Assembly: GCA_024641365.1 (NCBI GenBank)
Contig: JAHEDF010000309.1
Span: 1 to 5,305 of the forward strand
Length of the DNA stretch: 5,305 bases
Source: Planctomycetota bacterium
GTDB taxonomy: Bacteria; Planctomycetota; UBA11346
Reading direction: 5' to 3'
In this document: positions 1 through 5,305 of the stretch, piece by piece
Layout of the letters: every line of letters starts with the position of its first letter
Position numbering within the stretch: position 1 is the stretch's first letter
Notes under the pieces: generated by a model
Told to the model about the DNA's origin: nothing
Seen by the model: only the letters and a program-made list of their open reading frames with translations
Database searches by the model: none
Translations under genes and position numbers: made by a program

Positions 1-25
1 ATGCTACGGTATCGGCGTGAAGTGA
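1..25 (+). CDS. C-terminal tail of an upstream gene (5' end outside window)
   Basis: In the second reading frame the window opens with seven codons (CYGIGVK) and a TGA at 23-25, three bases before the ATG of the next gene. Such tight spacing is typical of genes in one operon. The ending would suit an ExbD/TolR-type protein, whose C-termini often finish on a short beta strand of this kind, and that would agree with the ExbD-like tail of the next gene. Seven residues cannot establish a family, so this is only a guess. The other two frames also stop nearby (TGA at 18-20, TAA at 58-60), so the frame itself is uncertain. Confidence 0.35.
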
Positions 26-28
26 CCT

Positions 29-1096
29 ATGAACAACTCGGCAACTTTTCCTATGCGTAACTTAGCAAAAAAACGAGCACGTTATTTTTCATTCAGTGTA
101 GCAGCGTTATTGGCAATTATGGCCACGTTATCTACTGCTGGTGCAAGCGAAGAAAATTATTCTTTACTTAAGTTACCTAAACTAAAACGAGTGAACCCGA
201 CTAAATTAACAGAACTCACTACTTATAAAGAGTTTGCCCCAGGAATACAGGTTCAAATAGGACAGGCAGTCGCACTAACCGGCACCATTATTATTGATCA
301 AGGACCAGTAGACGGATTAGAGGTATTGGCCTGTTTGGCGACGGGGAAAACGCATGAAAGTTTAGTGCGCCTTGATGCAGCAAATGGACAATTAGTAAAA
401 GCAGCGTGCTTAGCCGCTTTGGGACTAAGTGATGGCGTTCCTGCGGAGGAGGGTCGCAGCATTCCAGCTCGTGGCATGCCGGTGCGAGTGCTCATTGAAT
501 GGGAACCGTTAGATCAACCAGGAACGTGGTACTCCATAGACGCAAGTTGCTTGATTCGTGATCGCATTACCGACCAAAATTATCCAGCATTACCATTCAT
601 ATTTACCGGAAGCCGCTTTTTGGTTATTGATGAAACAGCACCAGATGGCCGACCCGTCAAACAAGAACGTTTTATGCTCGATAATACCAAGAGCGTTATA
701 AACATTGTCGACGAACCAGATTCGTTACTGGCTAGTCCATCTCCGGGTGCGGGATTTGACAAACATTTTGAGGTAAATAGCGGTATTTGCCCACCGGCAA
801 ATAGTAAAGCGCGCATCATCATTCAAAAAATTGTTATGCCAGTAACGCTGGCTATGGATGCTGGTGGGGTGCTCCTTTTTAATGGACAGCCATTAAATGA
901 TAATGATTTAGGCGCTTTACTCGTTAAACATTTCGGTCCAGGGACGACACCTTTAGTTAATGCACTTGCGATTTCAGTAGAAGCTGAAACTGAATCGGCT
1001 CACGATGTGGCAGCGCGTGATCGTATCATGTCCGCTGCTGCGAAAGCGCAGGTGTGGGTCGTGCCAGTTTTTTCACTAACCGCCAAAGCACCGTAA
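29..1096 (+). CDS. Secreted YdjY-like domain protein with C-terminal ExbD/TolR-like domain
   Basis: This is a 355-residue exported protein of unknown exact role. Residues 9-39 form a Sec signal peptide: a basic stretch (KKRAR, 14-18), a hydrophobic core (about 22-34) and an AGA|SEE cleavage site after A39. Residues about 75-267 look like the YdjY-like domain recalled from PVC and related bacteria: a GLEVL strand, a KTHES motif at 107-111, PVRVLIEW at 151-158, FTGSR at 192-196 and an FEVNSGICPP segment at 247-256. Residues about 268-350 (PVTLAMDAGGVLLFNGQPL, then a helix and VWVVPVFSL) follow the strand-turn-strand-helix pattern of the ExbD/TolR periplasmic domain. Four cysteines (102, 127, 174, 254) could form disulfides outside the cytoplasm. 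The ATG at 29 lies three bases after the upstream stop, with a weak Shine-Dalgarno match (GAAGTGA) overlapping that stop. The ATG at 53 (M9) would give a more usual signal peptide length and is a real alternative. The YdjY assignment comes from memory of family motifs, and the ExbD-like call is weaker. A link to TonB/ExbB-type envelope energisation is inference. The gene is probably not part of the pilus cluster. Confidence 0.75.
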   Translation: MNNSATFPMRNLAKKRARYFSFSVAALLAIMATLSTAGASEENYSLLKLPKLKRVNPTKLTELTTYKEFAPGIQVQIGQAVALTGTIIIDQGPVDGLEVLACLATGKTHESLVRLDAANGQLVKAACLAALGLSDGVPAEEGRSIPARGMPVRVLIEWEPLDQPGTWYSIDASCLIRDRITDQNYPALPFIFTGSRFLVIDETAPDGRPVKQERFMLDNTKSVINIVDEPDSLLASPSPGAGFDKHFEVNSGICPPANSKARIIIQKIVMPVTLAMDAGGVLLFNGQPLNDNDLGALLVKHFGPGTTPLVNALAISVEAETESAHDVAARDRIMSAAAKAQVWVVPVFSLTAKAP

Positions 1097-1126
1097 ATAA
1101 CCGCGCATTGTCTGGAGCGTCTTTTT

Positions 1127-1162
1127 ACGGGCCACAAAAAAATGTTATTGTGACTGGTCCGT
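1127..1162 (+). other. Hairpin with 8-bp stem downstream of the first gene
   Basis: ACGGGCCA (1127-1134) pairs with TGGTCCGT (1155-1162), giving eight pairs including one G-T wobble. The inner part may add short A/T pairing. It follows a run of five T (1122-1126) rather than preceding one, so it does not look like an intrinsic terminator on the + strand. On the minus strand the same stem would be followed by AAAAAG, so it is not a terminator there either. It is more likely an element of a structured RNA, or chance. Confidence 0.35.
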
Positions 1163-1295
1163 ATAGGCATGATCCTGAAAACCTAAATGGGTTTACGCAG
1201 TGATGAGATATGGAGCGGTGCCGAACCTGCTCGCAAGCCCTGTAATGCGCGTGTCTTTTGAATAAGCAGTCTGCGTGGTAGTAGTTTATGCGTCA

Positions 1296-1313
1296 TTCCT
1301 GAACGATCAGGAA
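1296..1313 (+). other. Perfect 7-bp hairpin with ACGA loop
   Basis: TTCCTGA (1296-1302) and TCAGGAA (1307-1313) are exact reverse complements separated by ACGA. The element could be an RNA hairpin in a pilT leader or a dyad recognised by a DNA-binding protein. No T-run follows, so it is not a terminator. It lies about 270 nt upstream of the pilT start. Confidence 0.35.
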
Positions 1314-1571
1314 ATAACCAACTCTACACGTACGGTTTTAGCGGGCGGCTTTGGTAATCGCCACGGCTGTCAGCAGCAATCATTCCTCGGTTAAAGTCTG
1401 CTTTTGGTCTCTCATGTCGCTTGTTTCAAGTGAGCAGGCAAAAGGGCGCTGCATCTAAAGCATCAATTTTAGCTGTACGCCACGATTACGCTCCACCAAC
1501 ACCTTGGCCTGTTAGCCTCCCCAGCACTTGCACCGTGAGAATAACTTTGCCACAGTATAAGTGAAAACCGT

Positions 1572-1578
1572 AAGGGGA
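1572..1578 (+). promoter_or_regulatory. Ribosome binding site of pilT
   Basis: AAGGGGA lies seven bases before the ATG at 1586. It supports that start over the in-frame ATG at 1595, for which the spacing would be too long. Its first base overlaps the long-range complementary arm at 1564-1572, so pairing with 1331-1339 could affect access to the site. Confidence 0.75.
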
Positions 1579-1585
1579 TAGCTAC

Positions 1586-2659
1586 ATGATCACGATGGAA
1601 GAACTTCTGCGCACTATGGTAGAGCGTGGCGGATCCGACCTGCACATTTCTGCTAACTCGGCTCCCCGTGTGCGAGTGGACGGGTCCCTAACCGAGCTTC
1701 CGGGCACCGAAGCATTGACTCCTGAGCAAACCAAAAAGCTGATGTACTCAGTCTTGGATGGTCTCCAGATTGCACGCTTCGAACAAGACTGGGAATTGGA
1801 TATGAGTTTTGGTTTGACGGGTGTTGGACGTTTTCGCGTAAATGTATTTATGCAACGTGGTGCAGTTGGCGGCGTCATGCGTACCATTCCCTATGAAATT
1901 TTTAATTTTGATCAGCTGGGATTACCTAAAGAAGTATGCACAAAACTATGCGAATTACCCAAAGGCTTAGTATTGGTAACTGGTGCTACGGGATCTGGTA
2001 AATCGACGACCTTGGCGGCGATGATCGATTTCTGTAACGCCACCATGAATGATCATATTATTACCATTGAAGACCCGATCGAATTTGTGCACCGTAATAA
2101 ACGTTGTTTAGTTAATCAGCGCGAAGTTGGCACTGATACGTTGGGTTTTAATCATGCCCTGCGTCGGGTGCTGCGCCAAGACCCAGACATCGTACTGATT
2201 GGCGAAATGCGTGACAAAGAAACGATTGAAGCAGGATTAACCCTTGCTGAAACCGGTCACTTAACTTTCGCTACCTTGCATACCTCATCCGCAGTAGAAA
2301 CCATTAATCGTATCGTTGACGTATTTCCTGCCTATCAACAAAATCAAATTCGTACTCAATTGGCCTTCGTTTTAGAAGGGGTGTTTTGTCAGCAATTATT
2401 ACCAAAAATGAATAGTCGTGGTCGTGCTATGGCGTCGGAAATCATGGTGCCAAACTCAGCTATTCGTGCACTCATTCGTGATGATAAATGCCATCAGATT
2501 ATGTCCCATATTCAAACGGGTGCAAAATTGGGTATGTGTACGATGAATCAGAGTTTATATGAATTATATAAAAAGAACCAAATTACCTGGGACGATGCGC
2601 TTTCGCGGAGTTCTGACCAGGAAGACTTAAAGCGCACGGCGCAGCGGGATGGTGCTTAA
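1586..2659 (+). CDS. pilT: Type IV pilus retraction ATPase PilT
   Basis: This is a hexameric cytoplasmic ATPase that powers depolymerisation (retraction) of type IV pili, and hence twitching motility and DNA uptake in organisms that use them. The 357 residues match the usual PilT length. An N-terminal PAS-like domain begins MEELLRTMVERGGSDLHIS and continues through RVRVDG (28-33) and GRFRVNVF (81-88). The ATPase domain carries Walker A GATGSGKST (133-141, catalytic K139), Asp box TIEDPIEF (160-167), Walker B IVLIGEMRD (202-210, E207) and His box HLTFATLH (225-232). The PilT-specific AIRxLIR motif needed for retraction is present as AIRALIR (292-298), which separates it from PilB and favours PilT over PilU. 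Walker A has Ala134 where Pro is usual in PilT, a conservative variant. The stop overlaps the start of the next gene by one base (TAATG), so the two are probably translationally coupled. The first 60 codons or so are clearly more GC-rich than the rest. A long leader precedes it. Confidence 0.96.
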   Translation: MITMEELLRTMVERGGSDLHISANSAPRVRVDGSLTELPGTEALTPEQTKKLMYSVLDGLQIARFEQDWELDMSFGLTGVGRFRVNVFMQRGAVGGVMRTIPYEIFNFDQLGLPKEVCTKLCELPKGLVLVTGATGSGKSTTLAAMIDFCNATMNDHIITIEDPIEFVHRNKRCLVNQREVGTDTLGFNHALRRVLRQDPDIVLIGEMRDKETIEAGLTLAETGHLTFATLHTSSAVETINRIVDVFPAYQQNQIRTQLAFVLEGVFCQQLLPKMNSRGRAMASEIMVPNSAIRALIRDDKCHQIMSHIQTGAKLGMCTMNQSLYELYKKNQITWDDALSRSSDQEDLKRTAQRDGA

Positions 2660-3102
2660 TGGTTGCTATTAATCGCCTTATTAAAAAGCGTCTTGGTGAG
2701 ATGCTGGTTGAACAGGGTTTGCTCACCAATGAGCAAGTGCAAGATGCGCTACGTCTCCAACATCAATCTGGTTTATTGTTTGGCGAAACGTTAGTGCAAA
2801 ACAATTTAATCACCGAAGAAAAAATTGTCGGTGTTTTGGTAAATCAATTTGGTATTCCCTATATTTTCCCAACACAATATCAAATTTCGAAAGATTTGTT
2901 AGAAATTTTTGAGCCGACCATGATGCGTCGTTACCAATTTGTGCCGATGGACTCAATTGGTTCAGCGTTGGTCATCGCCATCGCAGGCTCATTGACGGAA
3001 GACATTTTGCACGAGATCGAAGGTCAGACTGGTTGTACGTTACAATTATTTCTCACAAAAATGAGTGAGATTAATATGGTGTTAGAATCCAATGGCATGT
3101 AA
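2659..3102 (+). CDS. Stand-alone MshEN (GspE/PilB N-terminal) domain protein, candidate cyclic di-GMP receptor
   Basis: This 147-residue cytoplasmic protein consists almost entirely of the MshEN domain normally found at the N-terminus of PilB/MshE/GspE ATPases. It has no ATPase core: there is no Walker motif and the frame ends cleanly at TAA. In the MshE family two tandem 24-residue motifs of the form RLGxxLxxxGLLxxxxLxxALxxQ bind cyclic di-GMP. Here motif I is complete at 11-34, with R11, L12, G13, G20 and Q34. Motif II at 40-63 keeps G42 and Q63 but has L40 for Arg and N49 for Gly. The rest (about 66-147, including YIFPTQYQISKDLLEIFEP and LVIAIAGSL) matches the second half of the same fold. 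The start overlaps the pilT stop by one base, with only a weak GGGA nine bases upstream, so translation probably depends on pilT. Its neighbours suggest a regulatory subunit of PilB or PilT; that role is inference. Confidence 0.85.
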   Translation: MVAINRLIKKRLGEMLVEQGLLTNEQVQDALRLQHQSGLLFGETLVQNNLITEEKIVGVLVNQFGIPYIFPTQYQISKDLLEIFEPTMMRRYQFVPMDSIGSALVIAIAGSLTEDILHEIEGQTGCTLQLFLTKMSEINMVLESNGM

Positions 3103-3116
3103 TTTGTACACGCAGC

Positions 3117-3129
3117 TTGATCTGATCAA
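3117..3129. promoter_or_regulatory. 13-nt palindrome, possible operator
   Basis: TTGATC-T-GATCAA is a perfect dyad with six-base arms, centred at 3123, 15 bases after the stop of the MshEN gene and 71 bases before pilB. The half sites resemble FNR-type boxes (TTGAT and ATCAA), but the gap is three bases instead of the four usual for FNR. The regulator, if any, is unknown and no clear promoter accompanies it. Confidence 0.3.
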
Positions 3130-3130
3130 A

Positions 3131-3170
3131 GCGCTTCGCATTCATGTAAGTGAAGCGCATTGTTCTTGTT
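3131..3170 (+). terminator. Terminator-like hairpin between the MshEN gene and pilB
   Basis: GCGCTTC (3131-3137) and GAAGCGC (3152-3158) form a GC-rich seven-pair stem. G3138-T3151 and C3139-G3150 extend it to nine pairs around a ten-base loop. The following ATTGTTCTTGTT (3159-3170) is T-rich but not a continuous run, so the element could be a leaky intrinsic terminator or an attenuator. It would reduce read-through from pilT into pilB. An mRNA-stabilising stem is the main alternative. Confidence 0.45.
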
Positions 3171-3185
3171 ACCTTCACCATCAGC

Positions 3186-3191
3186 AGGGAG
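3186..3191 (+). promoter_or_regulatory. Ribosome binding site of pilB
   Basis: AGGGAG lies eight bases before the ATG at 3200 and fixes this start over the in-frame Met at codon 5. pilB has its own strong site, whereas the small gene before it has only a weak one. Confidence 0.75.
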
Positions 3192-3199
3192 AGTAAGCC

Positions 3200-5035
3200 A
3201 TGGCCAATGTCATGGGCTACAACCGCAAATTAGCCGCGGTGATGCGCAAACACCAATTAATCGTCGAAGAAGCTTTACAGGCCATGTATGATAAATGTGC
3301 CAAAGAAAGCTTATTATTAGCAACACAACTAATTGACGAGGGCTTAATTGATGAGCCAACATTATTGGGTTTAGTGGCAGAAGATGCCAATACGCCACCA
3401 TTAGATCTTGATAAAATGAAGATCGACATGGAACGCATTAAAGACAGTAACAAAGGTGAGGAAATTGTAACAGAAGAGCAGTCAAAATTTTATGGCGTTT
3501 TACCGCTCGCGCTAATTGGTGATCATTTAACCTTAGCGGTGGCCAATCCATACGATGTGGTCATGCTCGATAATTTAAAATTGACAGTCAAAAAACAAAT
3601 TATGCCAGTGGTGTCGACTGAGCGAGCAATTAATAAAGCGCGCGAATTAGCATACCATGCGCAAGAAAAAGCTGTCGCCGAAATGATGGACAGCATGGGC
3701 GATGATGGCGATGAATTGTCCGTCACGGAAAAGAAAAAAGACGATGACGAACAAGATGATTTAAACGTTGCTGAAGGGGATGAAAGTCCTGCGGTTAAAT
3801 TAGTGCGTACGGTTATTGCGTCTGCCATTCAAAAAGGTGCGTCGGATATTCACATCGAACCATTTGAAAAACGTGTACGTATTCGCTTCCGCATGGACGG
3901 TGTTTTGCACGAAATGTTTAATCCGCCAAAACGACTACAAAATGCCGTGGTATCGCGTATTAAAATTATGACTGACACCATGAACATTGCGGAAAGAGGG
4001 AAGCCACAAGACGGTCGTATTCAGGTGAAAATGGGTGGTGCGTCTATTGATATTCGTGTTAACTCGCTGCCAACGGTACACGGCGAGAAAATTTGTATGC
4101 GTATTTTAAATAAATCGAATTTGGCGGGCTCATTAGAATCGCTCAGTTTTGAACCGGAAGTATTGGAAATTGTTAAACGAGCGATTGATTCGCCCTACGG
4201 CATGTTGTTGGTAACGGGCCCGACGGGTTCTGGTAAATCAACCACTTTATATTCGTGTTTACAGGCGGTGATGACCGTTGAAGACAATGTTAATACCGTA
4301 GAAGATCCGGTCGAATACGAAATTGAAGGATTAAATCAGTGTCACGTTAATCCAAAACGTGGTTTAACCTTCGCATCGGCTTTACGTGCACTGCTGCGTC
4401 AAGACCCGGATACGATTATGATCGGGGAAATTCGTGACCAAGAAACCATTGAAATTGCCGTAAAAGCGGCACTCACGGGTCACTTGGTATTATCGACACT
4501 CCATACCAATGACGCACCATCAACGATTTCACGTATTGTTGACATGGGTATCGAACCATTCCTTGCTGCATCAACAGTATTAGCGGTGGTGGCCCAACGT
4601 TTAGGTCGTCGTTTGTGTAAAAATTGTAAACAAGAAATGACAGAAGATGAACTGCCATCGCGTGAATTATTAATAGAAGCGGGTTACAAACCGGAAGAAG
4701 TTGAAGGCATTAAATTATGGAAGCCAGTTGGATGTACGCTTTGCTCTGCCGGTTATAAAGGTCGCTTTGCCTTAGTCGAAGCGATGGAAATGTCCGATAA
4801 ATTGCGAAAAGTTATTATTGGTGGCGGCAGTACCATTGAATTGCGTAAAGCCGCCATTCAATGTGGCATGATTACGCTCCGTCGTGCTGGACTTATGAAT
4901 GCACTACGTGGCGTAACCTCGGTTGAAGAAGTCATGCGTCATACCGTTGGCGAAGATATCGGCTCAGATGAAGGTCCTGCCAAAGGTAAGAAGACAGTCA
5001 GCGAAGAAGAAGTTCCTGAAGAAGCCGCTACCTAG
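3200..5035 (+). CDS. pilB: Type IV pilus assembly (extension) ATPase PilB
   Basis: This is a GspE/PilB-family cytoplasmic hexameric ATPase that drives pilin polymerisation at the inner-membrane platform protein PilC. The 611 residues are slightly longer than typical PilB. Residues 1-155 form an MshEN-type region. An acidic linker follows (about 160-195, rich in D/E/K), then the N2 domain with GASDIHIEPFE (213-223) and RIRFRMDGVLHE (227-238). Catalytic motifs are Walker A GPTGSGKST (340-348, K346), Asp box TVEDPVEY (366-373), Walker B TIMIGEIRD (405-413, E410) and His box HLVLSTLHTN (428-437). Two CxxC pairs (C473/C476 and C512/C515) form the tetracysteine zinc site typical of PilB and GspE. 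The C-terminus carries an extra charged tail (about 584-611, ending SEEEVPEEAAT). The MshEN signature is degenerate: K10, A12, Q19 and C33 replace Arg, Gly, Gly and Gln in motif I, and L39, A41 and D62 replace Arg, Gly and Gln in motif II. A type II secretion GspE is the alternative, but pairing with pilT favours PilB. Confidence 0.94.
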   Translation: MANVMGYNRKLAAVMRKHQLIVEEALQAMYDKCAKESLLLATQLIDEGLIDEPTLLGLVAEDANTPPLDLDKMKIDMERIKDSNKGEEIVTEEQSKFYGVLPLALIGDHLTLAVANPYDVVMLDNLKLTVKKQIMPVVSTERAINKARELAYHAQEKAVAEMMDSMGDDGDELSVTEKKKDDDEQDDLNVAEGDESPAVKLVRTVIASAIQKGASDIHIEPFEKRVRIRFRMDGVLHEMFNPPKRLQNAVVSRIKIMTDTMNIAERGKPQDGRIQVKMGGASIDIRVNSLPTVHGEKICMRILNKSNLAGSLESLSFEPEVLEIVKRAIDSPYGMLLVTGPTGSGKSTTLYSCLQAVMTVEDNVNTVEDPVEYEIEGLNQCHVNPKRGLTFASALRALLRQDPDTIMIGEIRDQETIEIAVKAALTGHLVLSTLHTNDAPSTISRIVDMGIEPFLAASTVLAVVAQRLGRRLCKNCKQEMTEDELPSRELLIEAGYKPEEVEGIKLWKPVGCTLCSAGYKGRFALVEAMEMSDKLRKVIIGGGSTIELRKAAIQCGMITLRRAGLMNALRGVTSVEEVMRHTVGEDIGSDEGPAKGKKTVSEEEVPEEAAT

Positions 5036-5041
5036 CATTAA

Positions 5042-5059
5042 TGTGATGCGGTCATCACA
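5042..5059. terminator. Hairpin at the junction of convergent genes, possible weak bidirectional terminator
   Basis: TGTGATG (5042-5048) and CATCACA (5053-5059) are exact reverse complements around a CGGT loop. The dyad starts seven bases after the pilB stop and contains the stop codon of the minus-strand gene (5055-5057). No T-run follows on either strand, so termination by the stem alone would be weak. The position between convergent genes is what suggests the role. Confidence 0.35.
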
Positions 5060-5305
5060 GGTCGTCATTGCCACGACGAATAATCAGATTGCCGTAGCGC
5101 GTCGTGTCACCAGAAATGACCACCACAAATGCGTGAGCGGAACGCTCGTAAAATGCTTGGCGTTCCAGTGATGCGAAGCTATTCACCCACGGATGCTGGT
5201 GTTGGATCACCGTTAAGTAAGCCGCCGCTACTGCTGGATCTACTTTATCGCCCGGCACCGGGCTCATCAGGATTGCAGGTGATTCGCCGTGTTTATCTAA
5301 GCTTA
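5055..5305 (-). CDS. C-terminal part of an unrecognised protein (5' end beyond the right edge)
   Basis: The minus strand is open from the right edge (first complete codon at 5303) to a TGA at 5055-5057, giving 82 residues without a start that has to be used. Visible segments include DKHGESPAILMSPVPGDKVD, then an alpha-helical stretch AVAAAYLTVIQHQHPWVNSF, and a beta-rich end AFVVVISGDTTRYGNLIIRR. The internal Met (5265-5267) has no ribosome binding site before it, and the coding pattern continues upstream of it, so the protein very probably begins outside the window. The composition looks like a soluble domain with no membrane span. I do not recognise the family. The gene converges on pilB with 19 bases between the stops, so it belongs to a different transcription unit. 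Confidence 0.7.
   Translation of the reverse strand, partial: SLDKHGESPAILMSPVPGDKVDPAVAAAYLTVIQHQHPWVNSFASLERQAFYERSAHAFVVVISGDTTRYGNLIIRRGNDDL

Larger units (their letters stand above)
1097..1585 (+). other. 489-nt non-coding region, GC-rich and hairpin-rich; candidate leader RNA or ncRNA
   Basis: No reading frame longer than about 20 codons with a ribosome binding site is visible on either strand. GC is about 49% over 1141-1560, against about 35-43% in most coding rows counted, which is the reverse of the usual trend for spacers. It contains several local hairpins: 1127-1162, 1179-1194, 1213-1232 (GAGC/GCTC and GGT/ACC around a GCCGA loop), 1296-1313 and 1344-1362. There is also an 8-nt complementary pair, CGCGCATT (1102-1109) and AATGCGCG (1244-1251), that would close the first 150 nt into one domain. 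A second long-range pair, TACGGTTTT (1331-1339) with AAAACCGTA (1564-1572), touches the pilT ribosome binding site. I could not match it to tmRNA, RNase P RNA, 4.5S RNA, 6S RNA, tRNA or a GEMM-I cyclic di-GMP riboswitch. No convincing promoter or terminator was found in it. Confidence 0.4.

Noticed and set aside
1216..1231. GG-N10-GC pattern (CGGTGCCGAACCTGCT) resembling a sigma-54 promoter, relevant because some pilus genes use sigma-54.
   Set aside because: Several consensus positions are missing (TGGCAC reads CGGTGC), and it lies 355 bases from pilT inside a likely hairpin.
1203..1265. Short open frame of 20 codons beginning MRYGAVPNLL.
   Set aside because: There is no ribosome binding site, no recognisable product, and it overlaps predicted hairpins; this length is expected by chance.
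1327..1339. CACGTACGGTTTT resembles the 3' half of group II intron domain V and is followed by a G-rich stretch.
   Set aside because: The matching 5' half of domain V (an AGCCGTATG-like strand) is not present in the 40 bases upstream, and there is no reverse transcriptase gene or intron boundary.
1556..1561. TATAAG as a -10 box for pilT.
   Set aside because: No acceptable -35 hexamer is found 16-18 bases upstream, and transcription from it would leave almost no leader before the ribosome binding site.
1097..1585. GEMM-I cyclic di-GMP riboswitch upstream of pilT, suggested by a GCAAGCC string near 1233.
   Set aside because: The conserved GGGACGCAAAGCC and GGTAGCGGGGTTACC elements of GEMM-I are absent.
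3523..3828. Antisense open frame of 101 codons opposite pilB, rich in serine.
   Set aside because: It is the mirror of the acidic linker of PilB (Asp/Glu codons read as Ser/Phe/Ile on the other strand), with no start signals.
4923..5171. Open frame of 82 codons crossing the pilB stop on the + strand.
   Set aside because: It is out of frame with pilB, is mostly antisense to the minus-strand gene, lacks a ribosome binding site and has the composition of a shadow frame.

Overview
This window carries a short type IV pilus motor cluster. It is flanked upstream by an envelope-protein gene and downstream by the end of an unrelated gene on the opposite strand. The retraction ATPase (PilT) and the extension ATPase (PilB) imply a diderm bacterium with type IVa pili. 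The first gene combines a YdjY-like domain with an apparent ExbD-like tail. That architecture, and the start of the PilT protein (MITMEELLRTMVERGGSDLHIS), resemble what I know from the PVC group (Planctomycetota, Lentisphaerota, Kiritimatiellota and relatives) and some delta-type lineages more than classical gammaproteobacteria. This placement is inference; no rRNA or other marker is present. Coding GC is roughly 40-43% in the rows I counted, apart from the 5' end of pilT.

Layout on the + strand: (1) 1-25, the probable last codons of an upstream gene. (2) 29-1096, a secreted protein with a signal peptide, a YdjY-like domain and a C-terminal ExbD/TolR-like domain. (3) 1097-1585, a 489-nt non-coding stretch that is more GC-rich (about 49%) than most of the coding DNA around it and holds several hairpins; it may be a structured leader of pilT or an RNA gene. 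(4) 1586-2659, pilT. (5) 2659-3102, a stand-alone MshEN-domain protein whose start overlaps the pilT stop by one base. (6) 3103-3199, a spacer with a 13-nt palindrome, a terminator-like hairpin and a strong ribosome binding site. (7) 3200-5035, pilB. (8) A 19-nt convergent gap, then 5055-5305, the C-terminus of an unrecognised minus-strand gene that runs off the right edge.

How the parts may work together: PilB powers pilus extension and PilT powers retraction. MshEN domains in this ATPase family bind cyclic di-GMP. Here PilB's own N-terminal MshEN region has lost most of the signature residues, while the small separate protein encoded between pilT and pilB keeps a complete first motif. The most interesting hypothesis in the window is that nucleotide sensing was moved from the PilB polypeptide to a separate small subunit that is translationally coupled to PilT. 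The rest of the pilus machinery (pilC, pilM-Q, pilins) is not in the window.
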